The notes under the pieces: model-generated
Told to the model about the DNA's origin: nothing
The model's input: only the letters and a program-made list of their open reading frames with translations
Database searches by the model: none
Translations under genes and position numbers: made by a program
Part shown: one piece after another, positions 37,069-44,796 of the stretch
Numbering within the stretch: position 1 is the stretch's first letter
How the letters are laid out: each line of letters begins with the position of its first letter
From: Gloeocapsa sp. DLM2.Bin57
GTDB lineage: Bacteria; Cyanobacteriota; Cyanobacteriia; Cyanobacteriales; Gloeocapsaceae
Length of the DNA stretch: 64,000 nucleotides
Reading direction: 5' to 3'
NCBI GenBank assembly: GCA_007693955.1
Contig: RECR01000059.1
Coordinates: 1-64,000, forward strand

Positions 37069-38653
37069 CAATTAAAACCTGTTGAGCGTTATATATCTCT
37101 ACTGGTAATCCCGTATTGCTACTAATACTTTGGAAAATTGCTTCTAACCCACTGAGATGTTGCCTTAACTCCATTTCTGCAGGTGCATTAGGTTGTACAC
37201 TAGTAGCTAAAGCTACTTGCTGCAATTGCTCTTGATAGGTGGGGGTTAACTCCACCTTAATCACACCAGAATCAATCTGATAATTACAAATCCTGATATT
37301 AGCGCTGCAGATTTGTTCTAAATTAAGAGCTATAGCTTGTTGAGATTGTGCTTGTTGTAGAGATTGTTGATAATTACCCATCAGGATTTGAGCATCTGTA
37401 AATAGAGAACTTTCCCTGGGAATTTGATTAAGAATCTCTACAGCTTGGCGCCAATAACTTACAGAGGTTTGCCAATTTCTATTATCGAGGTTATTTTGAG
37501 CTAATTTAGCTTGTTCTTGAGCTTGTTGTAAAAATTGTGTAGCGATGGTTTCTTGTTGTACTCTATCGAGAGTTTGAGTTAAACGAGATTGATAGATAGT
37601 AGCTAATTGGTTAATTTCTGGTTCATGGGCTATTTTACTATCTTTAGGGATACTAGCTAATCTTTCTAAAGCTGTGCGCCAGGTTGCTGCGACTAATTGC
37701 CAGTTTTCCAGACTTTGAGCGACACTTTCTCTGACTTTAGCTATTTCTGCTGCTTCTTGAGCGGTTTTTAAGCTAGTAATTGCTTGTTTTTCGGCGTTAA
37801 ATTCTGCTAATCTAGCTTGAGCTAACTCTGTAAGATTCCTGTCACTATAAATACTCTCTAACAGAGCGATCGCCCCATTCCAGAGAGACTCTATTTCTTG
37901 AGCTGTTTCTATATTCAGTGGTAATTGGGTTAGAGATAATGCTTCTGTTTTGATCGTATCAGCTTGAAGGAGATTTTCAATAGCTTGAGATTTTTGTTGA
38001 TAATTTTGGCTTAAATGTTGAGCTTCGCGATGATGAGGAGAAACAGAGGGGATAGATTGCAGTAATTGTTGAGCGTTATTTAATTCTACCAATGCTTTAG
38101 ATAAATCAGTAGGAGTAAAATCAATAATCAACTCAGCTTGTTTAGCTAAACGATTAGCTTGAGGAATTAAAGCACAACTATTGCTAAATAGACAGTGACG
38201 TTGACTTAAATAACCGAGGAAGATAGCTGTAACTACACCTACACCTCCTAGAGCAAATTTAGGCAATTTCGGGAATCGCCATGACTGGATTGACTGAGTA
38301 GATCTAGGTTGAGGAGAAGGAGTTGCAGGTAAAGCTTGAGGGGGTGGTGATGCAACTTTAACAGAAGGGGGTAATAAGTTAGTTTGATATTGGTCTTGAA
38401 CTACTAAATAGAGTAAAATTTGATACTCAGATGAAACTACTAATTGAGCTAAATGTTCTTTAACCACACCAAAAAGCTTGCGAGGGTATGGCATCGCCGG
38501 CTGTTCATAGTGTAGCATAATCATGAGATTCTTTTCTCTGACCAAACAGGAGATTTTACGAGGAACAACCCCTACATTATGATGAGAGAGAGACTGTGTT
38601 AAGAATTGTTCGAGTTCAGACAAAGAGATTAAGCCGTTTCGAGTTTCTAACAT
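37052..38653 (-). CDS. Membrane protein with coiled-coil/helical-repeat domain, unknown
   Basis: I do not recognise a named family. The 533 residues comprise a soluble N-terminal domain (1-100, LSELEQFLTQSLSHHN), a Pro-rich linker (102-125), one membrane helix (FALGGVGVVTAIFLGYL, about 136-152) and a long helical region (165-450) rich in Ala, Gln and Glu with TPR-like WRQAVEILNQIP repeats. A small C-terminal domain follows. Probably a cytosolic N-domain and an extracytoplasmic repeat domain. It resembles uncharacterised cyanobacterial proteins. Confidence 0.6.
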   Translation of the reverse strand: MLETRNGLISLSELEQFLTQSLSHHNVGVVPRKISCLVREKNLMIMLHYEQPAMPYPRKLFGVVKEHLAQLVVSSEYQILLYLVVQDQYQTNLLPPSVKVASPPPQALPATPSPQPRSTQSIQSWRFPKLPKFALGGVGVVTAIFLGYLSQRHCLFSNSCALIPQANRLAKQAELIIDFTPTDLSKALVELNNAQQLLQSIPSVSPHHREAQHLSQNYQQKSQAIENLLQADTIKTEALSLTQLPLNIETAQEIESLWNGAIALLESIYSDRNLTELAQARLAEFNAEKQAITSLKTAQEAAEIAKVRESVAQSLENWQLVAATWRTALERLASIPKDSKIAHEPEINQLATIYQSRLTQTLDRVQQETIATQFLQQAQEQAKLAQNNLDNRNWQTSVSYWRQAVEILNQIPRESSLFTDAQILMGNYQQSLQQAQSQQAIALNLEQICSANIRICNYQIDSGVIKVELTPTYQEQLQQVALATSVQPNAPAEMELRQHLSGLEAIFQSISSNTGLPVEIYNAQQVLIVTYLP

Positions 38654-38695
38654 TTGAGATTACTATATTAAATAGATAATAGGTTTTAAATTTTT

Positions 38696-39910
38696 ATGGT
38701 TGATTTATTAGAGTATCAGGCGAAGGAGTTATTTAAACAGGTTGGTATTCCTACTTTACCTTCTCAGGTGATTGCTGAACCAAGAGAATTAAGACAATTA
38801 GAGATACCCTACCCTATTGTAGTTAAGTCTCAGGTTAGAGCCTCAGGTCGAGGTAAAGCAGGTGGGGTAAGGTTTGCACAGAATACCATAGACGCGATCG
38901 CCGCGGCTAGTATAATTTTCAATCTCCCGATTTTAGGTCAATTTCCTGAAGTTGTCTTAGCAGAAGCGAGATACAACGTGCAACAAGAGCTATTTTTAGG
39001 GATAGTTCTAGATTATCAACGCAATTGTCCTGTGCTACTAGGTTCTATTCAGGGAGGAGTAAACCTTGATATTCTCTTAGCTAATCTACAAGTTATCCCC
39101 TTAGAAGGGGACTTTTTCCCTTATCACGGGAGAAAACTCTGTCGTCAAATGGGGTTAACTGGTAATCTCATCGAAGAGGTGAGCGAAATTGTCACCAAGA
39201 TGTACACTTTATTTATATCTAAAGACTTAGACTTAATCGAAATTAACCCCTTAGGAATTAGTCCCGAAGGTGAAGTAATGGCTCTCGATGGTAGAATTAG
39301 TGCTAATGATGCGGGTATCCAACGTCATCCTAAGCTTAAAGGGTTGATAGAGTCTGAGATTCAACCTCTGTTATGGTTACATTCTCAACCCAAAAGTGCC
39401 AAAATAGGAATTATCTGCAATAGTGTTGATTTAGGAATGGCGACTTTAGATTTAATCACCCCTTCAGAATTCAGCGTGGGTTGTTTAGTGATTAAAGATA
39501 ATCTCGATGATTTAAAACAAGGATTAAAAGAATGGGAAAGTATCCCCGAGGTAGAGGTTATCTTAATTAACATTCTCAAAAATCAAGACTATAGTGAGTT
39601 AGTAGTCGGAGTAATCGCTGATTATTTACAATCTTTGTATATACCTAAAATTAAAAGCGATGAACGCTACGAAAGACCAACAGGAATAATCAACCGTCAC
39701 AAAGTCCAGATTCAACCTCAAATAAAACCCCCAACCCTAGTGTTACGTTTATTGACTCAGGATTTTGAACCCTGGCAAAAGTTATTAACAGGATTACCTG
39801 TATACTGGTCAGAAGACTTAGAAAGTGCAGTAACACAAACTATTTCTTTAACACAAGGAGCTAAAGATGAATTGGCAGATCTCGGGTCAGATTTTAGTAC
39901 AAGGACTTAA
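38696..39910 (+). CDS. Succinyl-CoA synthetase beta-like (ATP-grasp) protein
   Basis: The 404 residues have the SucC layout: LLEYQAKELFKQVGIP at the start, an ATP-grasp domain (VVKSQVRASGRGKAGGV) and EINPLGISPEGEVMALDGRIS. A C-terminal CoA-ligase-type lobe from about residue 245 is poorly conserved, and GRGKAGG is intact. Canonical SucC joins SucD to make ATP from succinyl-CoA. Given the altered partner, activity is uncertain. First gene of an overlapping three-gene operon. Confidence 0.75.
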   Translation: MVDLLEYQAKELFKQVGIPTLPSQVIAEPRELRQLEIPYPIVVKSQVRASGRGKAGGVRFAQNTIDAIAAASIIFNLPILGQFPEVVLAEARYNVQQELFLGIVLDYQRNCPVLLGSIQGGVNLDILLANLQVIPLEGDFFPYHGRKLCRQMGLTGNLIEEVSEIVTKMYTLFISKDLDLIEINPLGISPEGEVMALDGRISANDAGIQRHPKLKGLIESEIQPLLWLHSQPKSAKIGIICNSVDLGMATLDLITPSEFSVGCLVIKDNLDDLKQGLKEWESIPEVEVILINILKNQDYSELVVGVIADYLQSLYIPKIKSDERYERPTGIINRHKVQIQPQIKPPTLVLRLLTQDFEPWQKLLTGLPVYWSEDLESAVTQTISLTQGAKDELADLGSDFSTRT

Positions 39911-40754
39911 AGGAATAGAGGTAATCAGTTATATTACGCAAATGCTCGAACAAGGAGCAAAGATTGTCGCAGGAATTGACCCGAGTCAAGAACAAGATAC
40001 AATCGAGGCAATACCAATTTTTGCTCTCGTAGAAGAAGCGATCGCCGAGGTGGGTGAGATTAGCACTAGTCTAATCTTTGTCCACCCCTACAAGGTATTA
40101 GACGCAGCAACAGAAGCGATCGTCTCTGGTATTAAACAACTAATCATCTTTTCCCAGGGAGTACCTCCTTTAGATATGATTCGCTTATTGCGCATAGCTA
40201 AAGAGCATGATACTTTAATTTTAGGTTCAGGTAGTGGAGGAATATTAATCCCTGGAGAATTATCTTTAGGAATTTGGTCAACTGAATTTTATCAACCAGG
40301 AAGGATAGGAATACTAACAGATAGTCCTAATTTAAGTTATGAAGTAGCATTAGCTTTACAAAAAGAAGGTTTAGGAGAGTCAATAGTTATTAGTATTGGT
40401 CAAGATGCTATCCTCGGGACTAATTTTGAATTTTGGTTAGAATTTCTGCATGAACATGAAAAAACCGAGGAGATCGCCCTAATTACCCGATGGGAAAGAA
40501 TCGAATTAGAGCTAATTAACTATATCAAAAAAGAGTTAAATAAACCAGTAATTATTTATGGTTATGACTTACAGAAAAAAGGACATACCTATCTAAGCAA
40601 TATTGTTAACATTATGGCTAACCAATTATTCTCAGGTTTAGCGATACAAGAGTTAGAAACCACAGTAAAAGATTTACTCACCGAATCAGATATTCTTTTA
40701 GTTAATAATCCTAGTCAAATTAGAGACCTATTGAAATGTCACAAAGCAGTTTAA
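39867..40754 (+). CDS. Succinyl-CoA synthetase alpha-like protein, divergent
   Basis: The 295 residues follow the SucD plan (CoA-binding N-domain, ligase C-domain), but key motifs are altered. The usual GPNCPG is LGSGSGG, SRSGTLTYE is TDSPNLSYE, and the phospho-His motif GHAGA reads GHTYLS (His kept, surroundings lost). It overlaps the beta-like gene by 44 bases (AAGGAG before the ATG) and the next gene by 19. It may be a lineage-specific acyl-CoA ligase or a regulatory pair rather than the canonical TCA enzyme. Confidence 0.7.
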   Translation: MNWQISGQILVQGLKGIEVISYITQMLEQGAKIVAGIDPSQEQDTIEAIPIFALVEEAIAEVGEISTSLIFVHPYKVLDAATEAIVSGIKQLIIFSQGVPPLDMIRLLRIAKEHDTLILGSGSGGILIPGELSLGIWSTEFYQPGRIGILTDSPNLSYEVALALQKEGLGESIVISIGQDAILGTNFEFWLEFLHEHEKTEEIALITRWERIELELINYIKKELNKPVIIYGYDLQKKGHTYLSNIVNIMANQLFSGLAIQELETTVKDLLTESDILLVNNPSQIRDLLKCHKAV

Positions 40755-41410
40755 ATCTTATTGCTATTGGAGTATTTAGCCTCACCTTTTTAAGTCTAAT
40801 TGCACCTATAATCAATCTCTCTCCTACTTTTCCCGCGAGCATTACCGCGTTATTATTAGGATTGGGTGTACTGGATACATTTGCTTGGAATAATCAAGGT
40901 TCAAATATTCTCCTCGATATTTTGGCTGACGAAGAACAAAAAAAACGAATTATTTATCATGAAGCGGGACATTTTTTAGTAGCTTATTACTTAGGAATTC
41001 CTGTTAAAGATTATACCCTAAACTCTTGGGATGCTTGGCGTCGTGGTTATTCAGGCAGAGGAGGGATAGTTTTTGATTTAGAAATGTTGAAGATCGAACA
41101 AGCCAAATTAGATAATTTTTGTACAGTTTGGTTAGGGGGAATAGCAGCAGAAAAATTTATTTATAAAAAAGCAGAGGGAGGAGTAACAGATAAGCAAAAT
41201 GTGCTCATAGCTTTAAACTTAGCAGGTATTCCCACTTCACAACATCAACAGAAAATCAATTTAGCCTTAATTCGTGCTCAAGAGTTAATTAAACAACATC
41301 AAGAGTCTTATTATCTCCTAGTAGATGCTCTGAGTAAAAGTCTCTCTGTTACTGAATGTTATCAAATTTTGGAGCAATTTGACTCTCAAAAATTAGGTTT
41401 TAGGTTTTAG
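40736..41410 (+). CDS. M41-like membrane metalloprotease (FtsH peptidase domain only)
   Basis: The 224 residues have two N-terminal membrane helices (LIAIGVFSLTFLSLIAPII and SITALLLGLGVLDTF) and then the zinc motif HEAGH (75-79) in the context seen in FtsH proteases, with WLGGIAAEKFIY as the downstream acid region. No AAA domain is present. Such mini-M41 proteins are common in cyanobacteria and plastids. The last seven residues (KLGFRF) come from a TTTTAGG repeat, so the natural end seems replaced; a 3'-end copy lies at 51.6 kb. Confidence 0.75.
   Translation: MSQSSLNLIAIGVFSLTFLSLIAPIINLSPTFPASITALLLGLGVLDTFAWNNQGSNILLDILADEEQKKRIIYHEAGHFLVAYYLGIPVKDYTLNSWDAWRRGYSGRGGIVFDLEMLKIEQAKLDNFCTVWLGGIAAEKFIYKKAEGGVTDKQNVLIALNLAGIPTSQHQQKINLALIRAQELIKQHQESYYLLVDALSKSLSVTECYQILEQFDSQKLGFRF
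41336..41389 (+). repeat. 54-bp direct repeat, left copy (inside M41-like gene)
   Basis: The segment encodes KSLSVTECYQILEQFDSQ of the M41-like protein. It matches 51606-51659 at 49 of 54 positions in the same orientation. The two copies bracket a 10.2-kb block. Confidence 0.85.
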
Positions 41411-41450
41411 GTTTTAGGTGCTATTATTCCTATATATCATACTCAGAAGC
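41395..41450. repeat. TTTTAGG heptamers and dispersed repeat
   Basis: TTTTAGG occurs three times in tandem, followed by TGCTATTATTCC and TATATATC. The same motif sequence occurs at 10690-10715 and 20308-20325. It supplies the last codons and stop of the M41-like gene. Confidence 0.7.
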
Positions 41451-41729
41451 GGCTCTTTCGGCATTCCGTGGTAGAGTGTAGCGTTCATTTTTAAAGAATT
41501 ATTTAAATTACAGTTAATCTTCTTGAGTTTGTGACATTTTGTTTCGTATTCAATCAATTCAAACAATTTTAAGTTAATTCAATCACGAAATCAAACAACG
41601 TCAGATTAGAGTGAAAACGTGAGCAAATAATTGAGTTTAAAAAAAGGAGATAAATAAAAAAATGTATCGCATCATCCATTAAAGATAAAAAAATGAAGTC
41701 AAAAAATAAATGCGTTTTAGGAGAAAATA
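41451..41729. other. Gene-free stretch before stress-protein gene
   Basis: This part of the 319-base gap is AT-rich. It holds only a tiny ATG frame (six codons, about 41662) and a ribosome site just before the next gene. No RNA or element was recognised. It could hold the promoter and leader of the stress cluster. Confidence 0.5.
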
Positions 41730-42404
41730 ATGAGCAGATTAACACAAAGGGCTGTAGGTACATTTTCAGATCATAAAACCACCGATATCGCTTTACATGA
41801 ATTAAAAGACCATGGTTTTTTCATGGAGCAAGTTTCAGTTATAGGGCTTGATATCTATCACTATCCCGAATTTACAGGAGCTAATACTAGCGATCGCTTA
41901 GTAAACACAGGTAACTTGGATACTGACGAAACCAGAGGTCCCTTCGTAGATGCAGGCAACTTGGATACTTACAAAACCAGAGAGCCCTCAGTCAACTTGG
42001 ATACTGACGAAAATAAAGCCAAAGAGACTGCCAGAGATGGAGCGATCGCGGGTAGTACGATAGGCGGATTTGCCGGTTTATTGGTCGGTTTGGGCGCTCT
42101 TGCTATTCCCGGTGTCGGTCCTGTGATGTTAGCCGGTGCTGCAGCTACTGCGATCGCCACTGCTATTTCAGGAGGTGTGATTGGGGCAGCAGCTGGTAGC
42201 TTGACAGGAGGACTCGTGGGCTTAGGTATTCCCGAAGATCGCGCCAAAATATATGATGATCGCATTGCTAAGGGAGGTTATCTGGTCATAGTGGAAGGGT
42301 CAGAAGTAGATATCAAACTAGCTAAGTCAATTTTTGACAAACATGACATTCATGATTGGTATATCTATGATTTATCGAGCCAATCGGTTAGATCCATAGT
42401 GTAG
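41730..42404 (+). CDS. Stress-type protein with glycine-zipper membrane domain
   Basis: The 224 residues start with a small alpha/beta domain (GTFSDHKTTDIALHELKDHGF), like the 17M/DUF1269-type general stress proteins. An irregular repeat NLDTDE/NLDTYK follows (residues 63-90), then a Gly/Ala-rich hydrophobic region with glycine zippers (GAIAGSTIGGFAGLLVG onward) and a C-terminal domain (YLVIVEGSEVDIKLAKSIF). The layout suggests a membrane-associated stress protein; exact function unknown. Ribosome site AGGAG, ATG. Confidence 0.65.
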   Translation: MSRLTQRAVGTFSDHKTTDIALHELKDHGFFMEQVSVIGLDIYHYPEFTGANTSDRLVNTGNLDTDETRGPFVDAGNLDTYKTREPSVNLDTDENKAKETARDGAIAGSTIGGFAGLLVGLGALAIPGVGPVMLAGAAATAIATAISGGVIGAAAGSLTGGLVGLGIPEDRAKIYDDRIAKGGYLVIVEGSEVDIKLAKSIFDKHDIHDWYIYDLSSQSVRSIV

Positions 42405-42462
42405 AGAAAATCCAGAAATATTTTCATCCCAATAACAACTGTATTCAGTTAAGGATTACAAA

Positions 42463-42924
42463 ATGAACAAAATTATCAGAATAAAACCTATTCTGCCCTT
42501 ATTGTTTGGTGTTCTGCTCATAGGAACTGTCTCGGCTTGCACTGAGAGTAAAACAGCATTCGATGCCCCTACAACAGACAATAACGAGCAAGTTTCAACA
42601 ACAGAAAATCTGCAATCTACTCAAGATGATGCCGAAAGTGCAACGCGCAGAAGTCAGCTAGATGCGGATATTCGAGCACGGGAGGAACGCAATGATATGG
42701 TAGGAGATTCCGAGGTTCGTAATGATGCAGATTTAGCCAGTGAAGTACGTAGCAAACTAGAGGCAAATATACCTCGTGGTAAGCTCACCGTCATTGCTAA
42801 AGACGCGGATATTACCGTATCGGGTGTAGTAGCCACACAGAATGAACTCGATAAAATTCAACCCTTAGCCATGGAAATCAAAGGCGTTAATAACGTTATG
42901 GTCGAAGCTGTCGTCAAACCATAA
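42463..42924 (+). CDS. BON-domain lipoprotein
   Basis: The 153 residues have a lipoprotein signal with lipobox VSAC (Cys at about 26). An acidic, Thr/Ser/Gln-rich spacer follows, then a BON domain (about 84-150: NDADLASEVRSKLEANIP, ITVSGVVATQNELDKI). BON domains bind phospholipid and are common in envelope stress proteins such as OsmY. It likely sits on the outer face of the plasma membrane. It is 58 bases after the glycine-zipper gene, same strand. Confidence 0.8.
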   Translation: MNKIIRIKPILPLLFGVLLIGTVSACTESKTAFDAPTTDNNEQVSTTENLQSTQDDAESATRRSQLDADIRAREERNDMVGDSEVRNDADLASEVRSKLEANIPRGKLTVIAKDADITVSGVVATQNELDKIQPLAMEIKGVNNVMVEAVVKP

Positions 42925-42981
42925 AAATCAACGTTATTTCATTCTAGGTTAATCTATCAAATTTTTGGAGCTTTTAAGATA

Positions 42982-43446
42982 ATGTCAATTAAACAAATTC
43001 GTCGCTTTTTTGTAACCATAATTTTAACTATTATGCTGGCTATTACCATTGCTTTTGATTTTGGAACTACAGATAGTTGGGCTGCCAATTTACCCACACA
43101 ACTCGCAACGAGTAATCGAGTCGAAGCCATGACCAAGAATGTTGAAGGCAAAGCTCAAGAAGCACTGGGAAATCTGACTGGTGATCCCAAAGATCAGATG
43201 ATGGGAAAAATCAAACAGGTCCAAAGTGAGGAACTAAAAGCAGCAGAAGATCTTAAAGACAAAATGCAGTTAAAAGGTAGAGCTAAAGCTATTAGCAAAA
43301 ACCTTGAAGGTAAAACTCAAGAAGCAATTGGTAACCTAACTAATAGTCCCAAAGATCAGGTGATAGGAAGAGGCAAACAAGTTGAAAGTCAAGGTAGAAA
43401 TATCCTAGAAGACGTAAAAGATAAGGTTCAAGATGTTTTCAATTAA
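42982..43446 (+). CDS. Secreted protein with two CsbD domains
   Basis: The 154 residues begin with a signal peptide (FFVTIILTIMLAITIAF, end near SWAANLPTQLA). Two CsbD stress-domain repeats follow, NVEGKAQEALGNLTGDPKDQ and NLEGKTQEAIGNLTNSPKDQ. CsbD proteins are small, disordered-prone stress proteins under the general-stress factor in Bacillus. Export of a tandem CsbD is uncommon. The leader is shared with the gene at 43814-44170. Confidence 0.8.
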   Translation: MSIKQIRRFFVTIILTIMLAITIAFDFGTTDSWAANLPTQLATSNRVEAMTKNVEGKAQEALGNLTGDPKDQMMGKIKQVQSEELKAAEDLKDKMQLKGRAKAISKNLEGKTQEAIGNLTNSPKDQVIGRGKQVESQGRNILEDVKDKVQDVFN

Positions 43447-43531
43447 ACATTGTTTGAATTGCATTTCAATTACTTGAGCAAAGGATATTTATTCAGGCAA
43501 ACAATTATTTATTAACTAAATGGAGGGAATT

Positions 43532-43687
43532 ATGTCTAATCTTGTTTGGACCGTTGCTGTTGTACTTATCATCTTTTGGTTGTTAGGATTCTCCATCAAT
43601 ATTGGTGGTAGCTTAATTCATTTACTTTTGGTTATAGCATTAATTGCCATTGTCTATAACTTAGTGACAGGGCGAACCCTTCGCTAA
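43532..43687 (+). CDS. lmo0937-type small membrane protein (51 aa)
   Basis: Too short to be on most gene lists: 51 residues starting MSNLVWTVAVVLIIFWLLGF, with two membrane stretches (the second LIHLLLVIALIAIVYNLV), ending in GRTLR. This matches the lmo0937 (DUF5670) family, often in stress clusters near CsbD genes. GGAGGG sits 4 bases before the ATG. A hairpin follows. Confidence 0.75.
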   Translation: MSNLVWTVAVVLIIFWLLGFSINIGGSLIHLLLVIALIAIVYNLVTGRTLR

Positions 43688-43723
43688 TAACCTTTCTAAG
43701 ACTTGAGTTACCCCTATACTCAA

Positions 43724-43748
43724 CCCCTCTACCTTTATGGCGGAGGGG
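43724..43748 (+). terminator. Hairpin after lmo0937-type gene
   Basis: CCCCTC and GAGGGG pair across a 13-base loop, 36 bases past the stop. An A/T-rich stretch follows but there is no clean T-run, so support is modest. Confidence 0.4.
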
Positions 43749-43813
43749 AATAATATTATTTATTAAATTTTCGTCATTTGGCGATCGCTATTGTAGAAAA
43801 ATTTTTCTTGGGT

Positions 43814-44170
43814 TTATTCATCTACGTATAAATCCATCGAGTCACTAGCCTGAGTTTTGATATCTTTGAGATTCTGACGATCTTCTCCTGCTGATTGTTT
43901 AGTTTTACCATTAGGTTGGTAGTTAGGATTAAGAATACTTTCATTCATCCCTTCTAACGATTCAGATTTAAAGCGGTTGGCTTCTTCTTCTTGAACCATT
44001 TTAGAATTGCTCTCGTTATCTTTGGTCATGATCTCAGCTGGATTCCTGGCCGCGAGTTGCGTGGGTAAATTAGCAGCCCAACTATCCATAGTTCCAAAAC
44101 TAAAAGCAGTGACAGTAATAAGCAAGATACTTAAACTGATGGTGAGGAAAAAGCGACGAAACTTTTGCAT
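43814..44170 (-). CDS. Secreted protein sharing the CsbD-protein leader
   Basis: A 118-residue protein from the ATG at 44170 (a second ATG 12 bases upstream is possible). The signal peptide and its end SWAANLPTQLA match the two-domain CsbD protein at 42982 almost exactly, but the mature part has no CsbD repeat and is acidic and polar (NRFKSESLEGMNESI and on). It points toward that gene on the opposite strand, as if an inverted duplication had kept only the export leader. Function unknown. Confidence 0.6.
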   Translation of the reverse strand: MQKFRRFFLTISLSILLITVTAFSFGTMDSWAANLPTQLAARNPAEIMTKDNESNSKMVQEEEANRFKSESLEGMNESILNPNYQPNGKTKQSAGEDRQNLKDIKTQASDSMDLYVDE

Positions 44171-44320
44171 TATTGAAATCATTTTAATTAAGCTCCAACA
44201 AAGAATTTGCTAAATTGATAAAAGAAAAACTTTCTTAGTACTGGATGACGTAACTTTACCCAAAATACTAAGAAAATTTGTTAGCCCTACCTAATAGAGA
44301 GAGTTTGGAAAAATAACCGA

Positions 44321-44503
44321 CTAGTCAACTGTTTTTTTGACTGCATCCTTCACATCTTCGGCAACATGACTAACTTCTGCCTCCACCTGTTTTTTCTTAC
44401 CCTCGGCTTGAGTTTGGGGGTCTCCTGTTAGGTTACCTACAGCTTCTTGAGCTTTACCTTCAATATTTTTAGCTGTTGCCTTGGCTTTATCTTTAGAACT
44501 CAT
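44321..44503 (-). CDS. CsbD-family stress protein
   Basis: A 60-residue cytosolic single CsbD domain (NIEGKAQEAVGNLTGDP) with Lys-rich ends. I chose ATG 44503 because AAGGAG lies 7 bases upstream; an in-frame ATG 21 bases earlier would make that site coding. Its CsbD repeat is close to those of the secreted two-domain protein. Ribosome site and codon use are normal. Confidence 0.85.
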   Translation of the reverse strand: MSSKDKAKATAKNIEGKAQEAVGNLTGDPQTQAEGKKKQVEAEVSHVAEDVKDAVKKTVD

Positions 44504-44796
44504 GATTTGCTCCTTAATTGGCAATATTATTATGTACTTAAGATAGGAAATTTTTCCTAACTAATATTACTATGGCATTCGGTTGTTCTAAATCATGTTT
44601 TAGCAATTGTTTCGTGACTGTATAAATTGCTTGATTTGTCTTAAAATCTCACAAATCTTTACTATAATCAAATCCAAGAATCTAGTTATTAAAATAAAAT
44701 CAGAGTAAAGTTAATTATGATTAGCATTTATTTGTGGATTTGATATTAGAAATTCAGAAGGCATAGATTTACGCAAAATTTAATCTAAGGTGAGAG
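44504..44796. other. AT-rich gap between CsbD and P-type ATPase genes
   Basis: No open frame of note is seen. The stretch must hold the promoters of the divergent CsbD and ATPase genes; I cannot fix -10/-35 sites. Confidence 0.4.

Noticed and set aside
41730-42404. Antisense frame at 41969-42265 as a gene
   Set aside because: It is a Pro/Ala-rich mirror of the glycine-zipper coding region, with no ribosome site; a shadow frame.
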